This document shows positions 13,622 to 24,837 of a stretch of DNA of 64,000 nt, piece by piece. Location of the stretch: the NCBI GenBank assembly GCA_023238725.1, contig CM041538.1:5059880-5123879 (forward strand), written 5' to 3'. Origin of the DNA: Scortum barcoo (lineage: Eukaryota; Chordata; Actinopteri; Centrarchiformes; Terapontidae). Within the stretch, counting starts at the first letter, position 1. Each line of letters starts with the position of its first letter. The translations under genes were made by a program, and so were the position numbers. The notes below the pieces were generated by a model. The model made no database searches and had not been told where the DNA came from. It saw nothing but the letters and a program-made list of their open reading frames with translations.

Positions 13622-13766
13622 TGTGGCGTCCCCCAGGGTTATATTTTGGGAGCCCTCTTATCTACCATTTACATGCCACTGTTGGGGTAAATCATGCATA
13701 GACATAGTATCAACTTACATTGTTATTCAGATCATACACAACTGCAGTTATGTAATTACACTGATG
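13622..13766 (+). pseudogene. LINE reverse transcriptase fragment (GVPQG block)
   Basis: One plus-strand frame reads CGVPQGYILGALLSTIYM, then an in-frame stop, then LHCYSDHTQLQL. This is the conserved RT motif GVPQGSxLGPLLF followed at the right distance by the YADDTQ active-site block, here decayed to YSDHTQ. Both catalytic Asp positions are affected or shifted, so it is dead. The wording fits an L2/CR1-like or Rex-like LINE different from the copy at 7757-9500. It lies between the LTR-like segment and the gypsy pol pieces. Flanks on either side are not recognisable. Confidence 0.7.
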
Positions 13767-13769
13767 GTA

Positions 13770-14390
13770 AAAACATATAAAAATCTGCAAAAACATGCCA
13801 TCCCACACATATTTATTTGTTAGTATATACCATTCATTTCCCACCTGTATTGCTTTCATTTTTTTATGTAGTTCCTATGAAACAGACCTTTCACAATTGA
13901 CTCAGTTCTAATTACTTCTGCATTATGTTTCACAAAGCACAACTCTGACTTAATGAAATCAAATGTTATAAAAACTGTGGCTGGCAGTGATGTTACACAT
14001 CTTATTTATTTTATTTATTTTACTTAGTTCACAAAAGAGCTGGTAAAGATAAACAACATAGCTATCCAGTTCCAAAGCTCCACTTCCCGTGGAGTCAACC
14101 ATTGAAATATAAACAACACATTGTTTAACGCATTGTGACCATTGTGGGAACACACTAAAATCTTGTGTACAGTTTCAAACAGTTTTATCCTGTATGTTTT
14201 AGTTCTATTGACTTTTATTACTGTTTTATTGGAAAGCATTTTGTAACCTTGTTTTGTAACATCATATAAAGTAAAGTTTAATTATTTTTATTAGAATTAT
14301 TATTATATATAAGATACTGTATCTTATATTATGAAGATACTAAGGGGAGTGCTTCAGACTTCAGACCGTAGCAGCAAGGGAAAACCAGCC
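13770..14390. other. AT-rich spacer inside the retroelement mosaic
   Basis: No recognisable coding motif. It contains a 10-bp-arm palindrome at 14307-14329 (arms ATATAAGATA / TATCTTATAT around CTG). It could be further decayed element sequence or unrelated insertion. Confidence 0.4.
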
Positions 14391-14399
14391 AAGCCTTAA

Positions 14400-15185
14400 T
14401 TTGTCCTTCTGATGAGTTTGTGTTTGAAATGAAGAAAGTGTTTGACCACCCTGTCAAGGGAGGAGACATTGCAATATGTCTTCTCTCGAAAGCTGGAAAT
14501 GTGATTCTCACATCAGTCCTGTTTCCTTCCTGGAGTATATCACTGAATGTGGGCTAGAGGTGACAGATCTGGAAGAAATCCAGGCAGTGGCAAACTAGTC
14601 CAACTTCTGCTGTTACTTTACCGTTTACTTTACCTGACCCAAGTTACCTTCACTAATGTTCCATTCTCTTGGACCCCCAAAGTTTAGCCGACCTTCTCCA
14701 AATTAAAGAGATACTTTACATCGGTTCTGGTGATTGTCCACCCCTCATGTCAGTTTATTGTGGAGGTTGATGCTTTCAATTCTGGAGTAAGTGCCATCCT
14801 CTCCCAACACTCTGCAACTGACCAGAAGCTCCATTCATGCATTTTCTTCTTTTACTGCTTCTTCCCACCTGAGAAAAGATGTTGATGTTGGCAACTGGGA
14901 GCTGCTGGGAGCTGCTGGCCATCAAATTCACCCTGGAAGAGACATTGGCTGAAGGGACTGAACATCTATTCATTGTGTGCACAAACAACAAGAATTTGGC
15001 TTACATCCAGATGACAGGATGTATTAACTCCAGACAGGCTCACTGGTCCTTATTCTTGTTTCCTCTTCACCCTCAGCTACCTTCCAGGATCCATCAAGTC
15101 ACCTTTAAGCAGACTCCCTCCAAAAGTGATAGCTGCCTCCCTGGTGTGGTGGCTGCAGTAACCCTGGATATATCATCTACTTCAA
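14400..15185 (+). pseudogene. Ty3/gypsy-like pol remnant: end of RT and RNase H
   Basis: This is a decayed stretch of retrotransposon pol. Traces of the RT thumb/connection region are followed by the RNase H start FIVEVDASNSGVSAILSQ (14755-14808). After a frameshift comes WELLAIKFTLEE (about 14908), then VCTNNKNLAYI (about 14976), NSRQAHWSLF, and a terminal GVVAAVTLD (about 15147-15173). Ty3/gypsy RNase H normally uses an Asp-Glu-Asp set. Here the first Asp (codon 14769-14771) and the Glu remain, while the third, usually TDHKNL, reads TNNKNL. A short GGAGCTGCT tandem duplication lies near 14898-14916. Several frame changes and the lost Asp show it is inactive. Confidence 0.82.
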
Positions 15186-15189
15186 GCTG

Positions 15190-15960
15190 ACCAATCTGCA
15201 TCAGTATGAGAAATAATGAATCTTCTCTGGACTTCACAGGACCTCTGCTCATAAAACATGACCCCATCAGGCGTCAGTGAGGCTTCTCATGGAAAGTGGG
15301 ATTACATTGGGATCAAATTCCCATATTTACTGGTTAGTCAGTAAAATGGTTACTTGCGGGTCCTTGTGTCATTCTTCTACCCTGCAATCCTTGGTTTGAT
15401 TTAAATATCATGAACTTAAAATAACATAAAACAGATTACATAAACAGATTATATAAACCAGCTCATCTATAAAATATGATGATGGGATGACTGGTCTTAG
15501 CCAAAAGCTAACAAGGCATGAAATAGGCATTTATATAGTAAATAAATTGATCATAGCTGGGGGAAATGTTAAAGTGTAAGATAAATATAGAGGGCTAGAC
15601 TGTGCCTGGTAGGCTGACCAGCTAACTCCTTCAACCCCCTTCCTTGCATTCCTTAAGTGGAGTATTTACATTACTCTGTTTTAACCAGTTCATTAACTTG
15701 TCAGATACTCTGTTCTGAGTGGTTGTTTCGATTTGGCGGTGGATTCTTGTCAAAAATGCCTTAGTAGCAGCAGCAGGTGAAAGCACTTACCTACTTCTGC
15801 TTTAACAATAACACAGATTATTTCAGATAACCAAGGTTGAGACTTCAATTTGATACATTTTATGAAATAGAATTAGTACATTTTAATATCTGATAAAGCA
15901 CATAATGCCATAAGTCCCAAGTCAGGGATGTCCAACAAACTCAGCTGGACCCTTGTAACA
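15190..15960. other. Sequence interrupting the gypsy-like pol
   Basis: About 770 bp separate the end of RNase H from the start of the integrase zinc domain, whereas family members usually have around 100-150 bp there. The extra DNA is AT-rich with no recognisable coding motif. Either another element was inserted here or unrelated DNA was brought in by rearrangement. Target duplications or terminal repeats could not be assigned. Confidence 0.4.
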
Positions 15961-15964
15961 GCCT

Positions 15965-16255
15965 TGTTAGTCATCTCTGTGTTCGTGATTCTGTCCACTC
16001 CCAGGTTTTGCCATCCGGGCATTAGTCACACTCTGCAGCCATGGTTGGTCACCAGAAACGTTGCTTCAGCAGGGGCAAACACCGATGCCTTCCACACTGC
16101 CTAGACTGTATGTGCCCCTGCCAAAGCCTCCCACTAACCACCGGCTGGTCTGCTCCATCGGTCTCTGGCCTTCCACCTTCCACTTTGTTGAGATAACACC
16201 ACACCCACGTCAGTGTTTCCATATCAGAGTGTTATTCCTGGCAAGGCTTTGAAGT
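15965..16255 (+). pseudogene. Ty3/gypsy-like integrase N-terminal (zinc-binding) fragment
   Basis: One plus-strand frame reads CHPGISHTLQPWLV (from about 16009) and then, after one stop, VCAPAKASH followed by a stop and PPAGLLHRSL (16108-16170). These correspond to the gypsy integrase wording GHPGISRTL and VCARAKSSHQPPAGLL. The His-Pro-Gly and one Cys of the HHCC zinc domain are visible, while the second Cys of the CxxC pair is not intact in this frame. It shares the strand and element type of the RNase H piece upstream. Integrase core residues are not visible downstream, so the element is truncated at about 16255. Confidence 0.7.
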
Positions 16256-16259
16256 ACAT

Positions 16260-18430
16260 AGAAGCATACCTCTGAAAATGTATATGGATGACATTTAGGG
16301 AAATATGAACACATAATGCTTACGCAGCATTTAAAATGGTTTGGTCAGGTCCTCCGTCGTGAATAGTGCACGCTTTACTATACATGACAATTTAGAATGT
16401 ATGCCCACAGTATATCAGATCCTGTGGTGATGTGGCCTCACATGAGCATGACTGCATGTTTTTTGATGCCATACATGATCAGTAAAACAGAGCGAAGCCT
16501 GAAGAATAAACTTAACCATTTACTCTGGAACAGGGAAGCCAAAAAGGAAGGCACTTGAAACAATGTGTTTTTTAAACAATGCATTTAGAAAGAAAATAAT
16601 ACTTTTAGGAAATGTTTTCTTCCATAGAGCAGTTTCCCATCAAACAAAATACAAATATCAATCAGCAAAGTGAGGCTGGATCATCATGACGTGAAATTGT
16701 GCCTATGGAATTTTCTTTTTCATTGAATTTGAAAAAAGTTTGCATCTAAAAATGCTGAGTATTCATCTAATGTCAAAAATCTAATAGTCTAATATCTAAT
16801 CTAATGGTATTTACATTATTAATCCTGGATATGATTACCAGTGCACTTTTAGTACTTCTTTTTGTTTTTGAATCTCTACATGTTTACACAAGCACTCATT
16901 GTTAATGATGATGATGATGATGACGATGATGATTTTCATGGCTTTAGAAGTGCAATGACCTCTGCAAAATCATAAAAAAAACCCTTTCATGTGTGTTCTG
17001 CTCCACCTGTTTTAACTGACTCCAGATTTTAATGTTTATTAAAATGTAATTTTCAATGTGATCAATTGTCTGTACACTGTAAAATAAATGGGGGTTCTTA
17101 CTAATTATCAGTCAATCACAACTCAGTGGGACATGTAAGGTAATTTCCTCTCAGTGAATTAAGTATGTGCAGACATCAGCAGGAATGATGTGTGTTCTGC
17201 AGTCTCTAATTTGAAGGATGCTCTTTGTAATTACCCATAGGTCAAATAACTACAATACCTCCATTTATTAATTTAATCTTCAAAAACTGCAACAAGATTT
17301 AACAAAATAGGTACATGACCTTCTGCTTCTCTTTATGAGCACATAGTTAATACAGTGAAACAAGAGGAACAATGGGTCCATCCATGACCTCAGGACATTT
17401 TTTCTTTAAGCGGAGCACAAACACATGTAAGTGACCAACATTTCTCACATTAACTGCAAAGAAGGCGTCATTGGGCGCAAAACAATAAAACAGCAAAACA
17501 AAACAGTTTTGCAACACGTTACTCGTTAATTTTTTAAAGTTGTAAAAAAAGTGCTTAGATTGGCACAAGCGCTGTCCAGAGTGCTGATTCTGGAGCTGTC
17601 TCGAGTGCTCGCTGTTATTTACACTGGCAGGCTGGAATCCTGCTGGCAGGGACTGTTGGTTTTGAAGGCTGAAGATGGAATTAATATTCAATTTTGTGTT
17701 CTCAGCACTTGGGTCCTATTCAGCAATGCTACTGATGTTATTGTCTTCCATAATATCTTTGTGCACACCATTAGTCACTGGGAATTTCAATTGCTTAAAA
17801 AAAGTATATACAGCTTCAAAACAGGAATCATCTGCCCTTGGAGGCATCTTTGGGGTGCTGTATATTTATGCCTCCCAGAAAGCGTTTCCTCCTCAGTAGC
17901 AGCCTCTCTTCCCGGCTCATTAGCAACTGTCTGCTGCTTTTAAAGGGGATGAGAGGAGCTGCTGTGATTGCTCATTAGTGATCGTGGGGAATTGTGCTGT
18001 ATATTGCAAGTCAAACACTCAACCTAGCTGAAATCACCTTTTCTAGTGTGGGCTGGTTCATTTTTTGTGGAAACGTATCTTCAGATTTCCGCGCACACCT
18101 ACAGGCTTCCAGCTCAGTCTTTGCTTGGGGTGTCCAAATCACTAAAACAAAATGACACTAAGTACATACATTGTTGTGACATCATTTCACTTGGATTATG
18201 TCAAAAGAAGCAAGAAAGTGAGTGCAAAAATGTGCATACACTCCTGCATGTAGATTAGGTAAATTAGAGCTTTACGTAGGTGAGGATATGAATACATTTG
18301 TCAGTGCAGTATATGAGTATTAGCCCCGTCGATTATGTTATCCTGATCAGGATTCACCTTAACCTTCCAGACCCCATGAGAGTTCTTGAGTGCTGTTGCA
18401 GTTCACTGAGAACATGAGCATTTTTTTATT
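16260..18430. other. Non-coding, no gene recognised
   Basis: Unique AT-rich DNA with an imperfect (ATG)n tract at 16905-16933. Open frames at 17347-17943 overlap on both strands and show no domain. Confidence 0.5.
16905..16933 (+). repeat. (ATG)n microsatellite, 29 bp
   Basis: About ten ATG units with one T-to-C change near 16924. Confidence 0.9.
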
Positions 18431-18439
18431 TAATCCAAA

Positions 18440-18615
18440 CAAACAGCGCTATCTCAAAAACCAATCAAAATGCAACCCGCCCAGTCATCTCTGCTGACGG
18501 GGGACGCAGTGCTTACCAGAACTCAGCATCCATCTTCAGCAGGAAAAGCCGGGTAGTTCCTGCCGTTTTGTGAGGATTATGTGACTTTGTTGCTTTCCAC
18601 AGAGCACGGTGAGTC
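18440..18615 (+). other. Weak candidate untranslated first exon or promoter
   Basis: This local GC- and CpG-richer patch includes CCAATCAAAATG (about 18460) and ends in a good donor match, CACG|GTGAGT, with the GT at 18609-18610. No ORF, no paired acceptor and no TATA box are evident. It could be a non-coding first exon, an alternative promoter or chance. Confidence 0.15.
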
Positions 18616-18619
18616 AGGA

Positions 18620-21600
18620 TCTCTCTCACAACACAATGTTTAGGCTTCTGTGAGATCACAATAAACACAGGGAGGCTTTGTCGGCAGAGCTGTTTTAGAT
18701 CTACAAGTGTAAAACGGATGGAGACCTGTGAAAAAAAAAATCATTGTTAATGTCTATTTTCAGTCTGTGATAAAATAAAGTATTTACAGTGTAAACCTCA
18801 TGACTTTATTTTCCATTTTTGAAATTAACTTGAAATGATGGGTGCCCTTGGCTGCTATAGTGAAGTACAGAATTGGTGTTTTTTATTTGTTACTGCAGAA
18901 TGAGGAAGTTGAAATATTTGTCAAATTAAATATACCCTCAAAAATATGCAGTGTTTGATTGTTGTGTCTGAAGTTAACGGACAGGATAAATCTAAATAGA
19001 TAGTTTGTTAATAAAGCGTTGAAAGTTGAGATCATCGCAGGAAAAATTAAATATTTGTGCTCAGTTTTGCACAGCAGTTTTGTATTTGTAGTTTATTCAC
19101 AGCAGATTCTCCACTAACTGTTAAATCTTGCTTGATCAAACAAGTCAAGAGCAAGAAAAACATTTTAGAGAGCGAGTTTGTAGCCCACGGTTGCTGAATT
19201 CATTTTTTCTCATAAATGCTGGGATGTTGGAACTAGAGGTGAATCTGTCTGTTTTATTAAAAAAACTTTTTTTCTGTTTCACAAATAAATACAGCCACAA
19301 ACGTTTCCATAGCTGACATGGGTCATCCTACATAGCATCTCTGATGTGTTTTCACTGTCAGACTGTCAGAAATGAAATGTCTGTCTTTTCCGCAGGCCTT
19401 TTAAATTTGCAAGCAAAGAGCCCAGAAAATATCATTCACAATTACAGCTGTAGTGGGCCCAAACTATCAACTGTGACCAGCCATGTGATACAAAATAATG
19501 AATAAAAACAGCTGTCGTAACGGTATGTAGCTTGATCTATGCATATAGCTAGAGGGAACCATTGTAGACTATGCATACATGAGCCTGCATTAAATTATGT
19601 AAGTATCCATGCCTCAGGTGAGCTGGTATGACAGCACTTGAACTTGTAATTGTTGTCGATCTCACGTCAGCTATTTCCACACTGGTTTTTATCTAGCATT
19701 TTATTTCATAGCAGTTTCTTCCTTCCTCCTTCCTTCAGGACTGTGTGGCTTGATCAGATTTGACTGTCAACCGTCTGGAAAAATAAGCATTGAATAAGCT
19801 TTGTTCACTTCGAGCCAGGGAGAATAGCAGACAATAGGTTATGTGAATGAACAGAAACTATTCTAATTTTGGCAGTAAACGCTGCATTTCAGACCTCATC
19901 ATTCATAGCCATGGCCTCATTATCTTTATATAACCCCGAAAATTGGTACAAGCAGATACTGTACTGCCAGCCTGAATATGATTTCAGAATTTCAGTTCAG
20001 AATCAACATTTGACTGTACATTCATTAAAATCATTAAATATTTATTTTTTTAAATCAGTAGACTCAGCTCCCTGGAGAAAGCGTCGGTAGGGTCTTCAAA
20101 ATAAAAGCTGAAGGTCTGATTTATTTGGATATAACCAAGCCACAGTTTTTTTTCTTTAATGTAATACCATTATTGCCCTCTTATCACAAGACTTTTCTAA
20201 AGACAATTTCTAAAAACTGCAGTTCTATTTGCACGACTCTTATATTAGTTAGAGGAGTGGTGCAAATATATCATGCCATTACCAGATTTGGCTGGGTTTT
20301 AATTACTACGAGTTATACATATATCCAGAAAATATTAGAACTTTTGCATCCATTATGTTCCTATTTTTCAGCTGCTCTGAAGCATAACTTAATTATAGTT
20401 TCTTATTATGTTGGTCTCTTTGCTTCCAACTGGTGAAAATATATTAGATGGCACCACTACTCTGGTGATTGCATCTGTAGAGGATGTCATTATTTAAAAA
20501 GTCAAGATGTTGTTTTTTTATTTGATAAACCATACCGAGTTGTTTATCTAATGGGTGATGGTCTTTGAGGAGTTAAAACATGCCCATCATATATTACATG
20601 CTTTACCATGCACTGTGAAAGCATGCAGCTTATATGAATATAACTCAAACTCAGCATTTAAACAACACATGGACAATAAAACTGCCAAATACAGTGGGAC
20701 ATAATTAAAACAGCGTTAGTGGATTTTATAATTGCTTTTGAAAGCGGAGTTAGAACCCAGTGTGCCCACAGGCAGCAGTTCTATGGCACTTGTGTATCTC
20801 TTCAATGATCAAATGACCTTGGGATGCAATTCAATCTGCAATTCAATCTCTTCCTCTAGTTTTTGAGCTTCAATTAGACTTAAGGCACAAAGGCACAAAG
20901 TAAATGTGACTGGTTGGAGAAGAAAAAGAAGAATCCAATCTAAAATGGCTCCCTGTGCTTTATGCACATCTGGCATCTTCTCTGTCTCTTGGCTTTGTGC
21001 TCTTCTCACGCACACTGACCTCAACCAGTTAATCAATTATGTTCTGTCGATTACGCAGTTTATCTTATGTTACATTAACAGAGTTATGTGTCCCAGCACA
21101 TCAGTGATGTGTGCGAACACTGTGAGGAACAACAACATCAATTAACAGCACATTTGCTGTCATAATGTAGTGTTTGCTATAAAAAATGAGGAGTCATGTG
21201 GGCAGCGTTCGCTCTAGCCAAAGAAGATTATTTCTCTGAGCTCCATGCCAGGTAACTTTATGAGATGCTTCGGCATATGCTGAGGTTTATACTGAATGTC
21301 ACGTCTGTTTAGGGAGGCAATGTTTGTTCTTGAGTTCCATACATGCTCTTCAGAAATTATATTTATATGCAAAAAAAAAAAAACAACATACATTGCTTTG
21401 CATATCTGTAATGGGGTAAATTAATCACTCAAGGGGAACTTGCAGAATAGCAAATATTACAGTACAGGTTAAATTTCTTACAAGGATGACCACAACTTCA
21501 CCAGAGGGGAGGAAGGGAGGAAGTCAGCATGGTAGGTGTAAAGACATATAAAACATTTTAGCCCATCTAGGCAATTCTGTGTCAAAGCCAAAGGAGGACA

Positions 21601-23200
21601 GTAACTGTCTGTCTTGAAGGCAATGACAGCAGCACCTCTGTCTACCACCATTTGTTCTTATTTATACTGCACTGTGATATGTATGATGTCATATTAGTGT
21701 TGCTTGGGGAATAATCTTACATCAAATGATACTGAATGTGTGTAAATGTCATCAGTTTACAGCTGTCTGAGTGAAGCTTAACTTGAGCCACATTACAAAA
21801 TCCTGGAAAGACAGAGGTATATGATAATAATTAAGCACGCAAGTAAGTAAAGTAAAACTTAAGTATGTTTTATTTATGCAATATATATATTTTTTACTAC
21901 ACAAATATTGATTTTCTAAGTATATTAAAAATTGCTGTTGACATAACAGAGCAATTGGGAGATCCTTAAGTACTTCTCATTAAAAACAGAAAAACAATTT
22001 CCTTGCAATGGTTTTTCTCATTTTCAAAGGAAACACACAGTTACAGTTAGTAAAAACTGAACTGAACGTGATCCTCTTATACATCATACTAGATGAACAT
22101 TTTGCTAAAAGAAAACAATGTGGAGCCCTTACAACCTCATTATATTGATAAACTTACTTACATCAGGAAAAGGTCATCAGTTTGCAGTCAGAAAGTGATA
22201 AATTTGCTCCAAATTAATTCTAAAGCAGAAAATACTGATCAGACAGAGACAGGATGAGAGTTAGCTCTGTGTCTTAGGTAGGTTATTATTTTTAAAAGGT
22301 GCAGCCAAATACAAATATACATATAAAATATATAAATAAATTAAATGAGTGCATATTTTCTAAGTTTGTGTAACTGAGTTGCTATATCACATCATGTTTC
22401 CCCAGAAGAGGCTGGGATGTATTCAAAGCTCGTTGAGGACAGTACTGTATGAATGTGCTGCACACTGTGCATCTGGGCCCAGACAGGAGTCCTTTTTACT
22501 ATTCCTACATGATGAAGATTAAGATGAGCGGGAAATGAACCTCATCTCTCAGTGTGATTAATGTCCACCAAGTGTAATTAAAGACTTTTAGTTAATTCCC
22601 CTGTCTGTGCTCCTCAGTAACCATTTTTAATCATTTCCTCCAGTGGGCGCCCTGTAATTGAATGTCTTCATTATATGAACTACAACAGCTAAAATTAAAC
22701 GTATAGTTGTCTCAAAGGTTTTATATAAATCTGCTGATTTTTGCTCACGTTTGTGTTCCACTTCAACATTGAAAACCGATAAAAACACCTGCACTGCTAT
22801 TTTGGGATTACAGCTATTTAATGTCTACATTTCATGGTGATGTCCAGAGTCCTCACTGAAAATTTGAACAATTTTAGAAAATTATACATAATAATATAGG
22901 TAGGTATTGAGTTTGGGAAAAAAAGGAAATAACTGAGACAGAGATTCAGGGATGGGAGAAGGAAATATTTTCTCCACGGACATCGGACACTGCCCCAAGC
23001 AGAGACTGTAAGAGCAGTACAGAGCAGAACCATGAGGCCACTTCTCTTCTTCACTTCTTCTGCTGACCCCTCTGTCAGTCTTTCAGTCTGAGCTCACTTG
23101 CCTCTTCTCCCTTGTCCATTCCACTGCCTTGCTGACATGCAGGGCCAGCTCTGTCCTGCTCTTTCACTTGGAACTCGGTTGGATCACTGGGCCTGATAAA
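18620..23200. other. Non-coding, no gene recognised; one homeodomain-site-rich block
   Basis: There is no coding or RNA gene. Around 22535-22685 the sequence is dense in TAATTA/TAATTG-like sites (GTGTAATTAAAG, TAGTTAATTCC, TTTTTAATCATTT, GTAATTGAATG), a look typical of conserved developmental enhancers. Conservation cannot be judged from one sequence. Confidence 0.45.
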
Positions 23201-23234
23201 ACCTCCTGGAGGCCAGCATCTAATGAACCTTGCT

Positions 23235-23590
23235 ATTGCTCTTAAGTGGCGCTTCCAGCCCCATAAAAACCCGCTGCAGTCGGTGTAGTAACCATTACCA
23301 CCGTTAGGACTCCAACAAACTTTGAACTCAACTAATGTCTTATAAACGCTGACACAGTGCTTCCATCCCCGTCAAGCCGTTGTGAAAGAACAAACCTCAT
23401 CAATCTGCTGCCTGCTGAGACAGGGAGAGAGGGAGACAGGGACTCAGACTGAGTTGCTCTGCGGGAATTGATCGCAACCACGAATGCGCAAAAGCTCCCA
23501 ACAGGGGCTGTCATGAGAGACGGCATCGATCCTCTGCTTCTCTTCCTCCCTCCGGTGCAACAGTTTTCAGACCAGCCGAGCTACCAGGTG
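23235..23590 (+). other. Weak candidate promoter and 5' exon
   Basis: A TATA-like CCATAAAAACC (about 23261) is followed by a CpG-containing patch that ends at a possible donor, CTACCAG|GTGAAA, with the GT at 23588-23589. Within it, an ATG at 23483 opens only a 10-codon frame. No protein is recognisable. A real non-coding exon is possible but not supported beyond this pattern. Confidence 0.12.
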
Positions 23591-24818
23591 AAACCTTCCT
23601 TTTTCTTGCGGTTTTGGGGTGATGCAACAGTGTTGGGTCAATTAGGAAGGATTCCCAGACACAGGTCTCCCAACAATTATGAAACAATTTGACAGCTTTC
23701 AGATCGAGACTTCCCAGCATCTCTAAACTGCTGCACGGTACGTTCAAGTTTTTGACATGGTTAACGTTAAAGCCACTGTAAGCCCAAACCCATAATAGCA
23801 TTCTATTTATGTCATTTAGGGTTAGAAAGAGTCATTTTCATCTATTCTCCTCAGGCTGGTTATGCAGGAATATTTATTGTGAAAATTAAGCAATTAATTC
23901 TGCGAACAAATTAAAAAAAAAAAAAATCCACCGCCCAAACAGGTGAAACAAAACCTTTCAGCTCAATCAGCCTCTTTGAATCTGAGCTAAACAGAGCGTC
24001 CACCCCTCCTCGTTCTGACGGCGTCTTGCGCTCTGATGGCTCGGAATACAGTCTAACCCATCGTGAGCAATAGGTGGAGGTGGAGGCAGGTCTCTGTAAA
24101 GATGTGGGTACAAACAGTCTCTGATTTCACGTTGCTGGGGAGGTCGCAAAACACAGTGCAGCAGCCGCTCAGTAGACGGGCAGTGATTGTCTCAAGGTCA
24201 TGCTTTTAACCCACACACCATGCTTCGTTTTACATTATCTATGAGAGTGTTTCAGCAATAGCTAATACTTGCCCCAGCAATAAAACAAACAAACAAAAAA
24301 AAGAGTAGAAAAGTAGGGAAGTTTGAAGGATCTATCGCTGTAGCAAATGGATGGATGGAGATGTCAATCAAAATGTGATCTGCCCTGCCTACACAGTCTT
24401 GAAGGGGGGCAATAGCGTGCAGCAATACCGAAGGCTGAGCAATTGGCCCGTTCCGAACGGAGTAAGTACCAAGTACCAAGTCATTGATCATCTTGAACAT
24501 ATTTTAACATATTTAATGCCCAGTAAAGGTCAGTCTTGCTACATTATTGCAACACTGGTAAAAAAACAACCCTGCCACAAGCTCAACACTGAAACCGGCA
24601 TCATAACATTATTGTAGGTTTGACATTTAAGAAAGACTGACCCACCCCACCTAATCAGTGGGAAAAGACCTTAAGGACATAACTCTCTGAACTTGAAATA
24701 CTGTCACACATTTACCGTATAAACAAAAAGGACAATGCCATTAACAGTGACAAGTTTTAATGTAATGCCAAATAATAAAATGCCAAGCCCTATAAGTCCA
24801 ATTATAGTGCCTTTAAGT

Positions 24819-24837
24819 AAAAAAAAAAAAAAAAAAA
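24819..24837 (+). repeat. Poly-A tract, 19 bases
   Basis: Uninterrupted A19. No retroelement body was recognised next to it. Confidence 0.9.

Noticed and set aside
17347..17943. Overlapping open frames on both strands (114 and 130 codons)
   Set aside because: Neither shows a domain or splice signals, and overlap on opposite strands is expected by chance.
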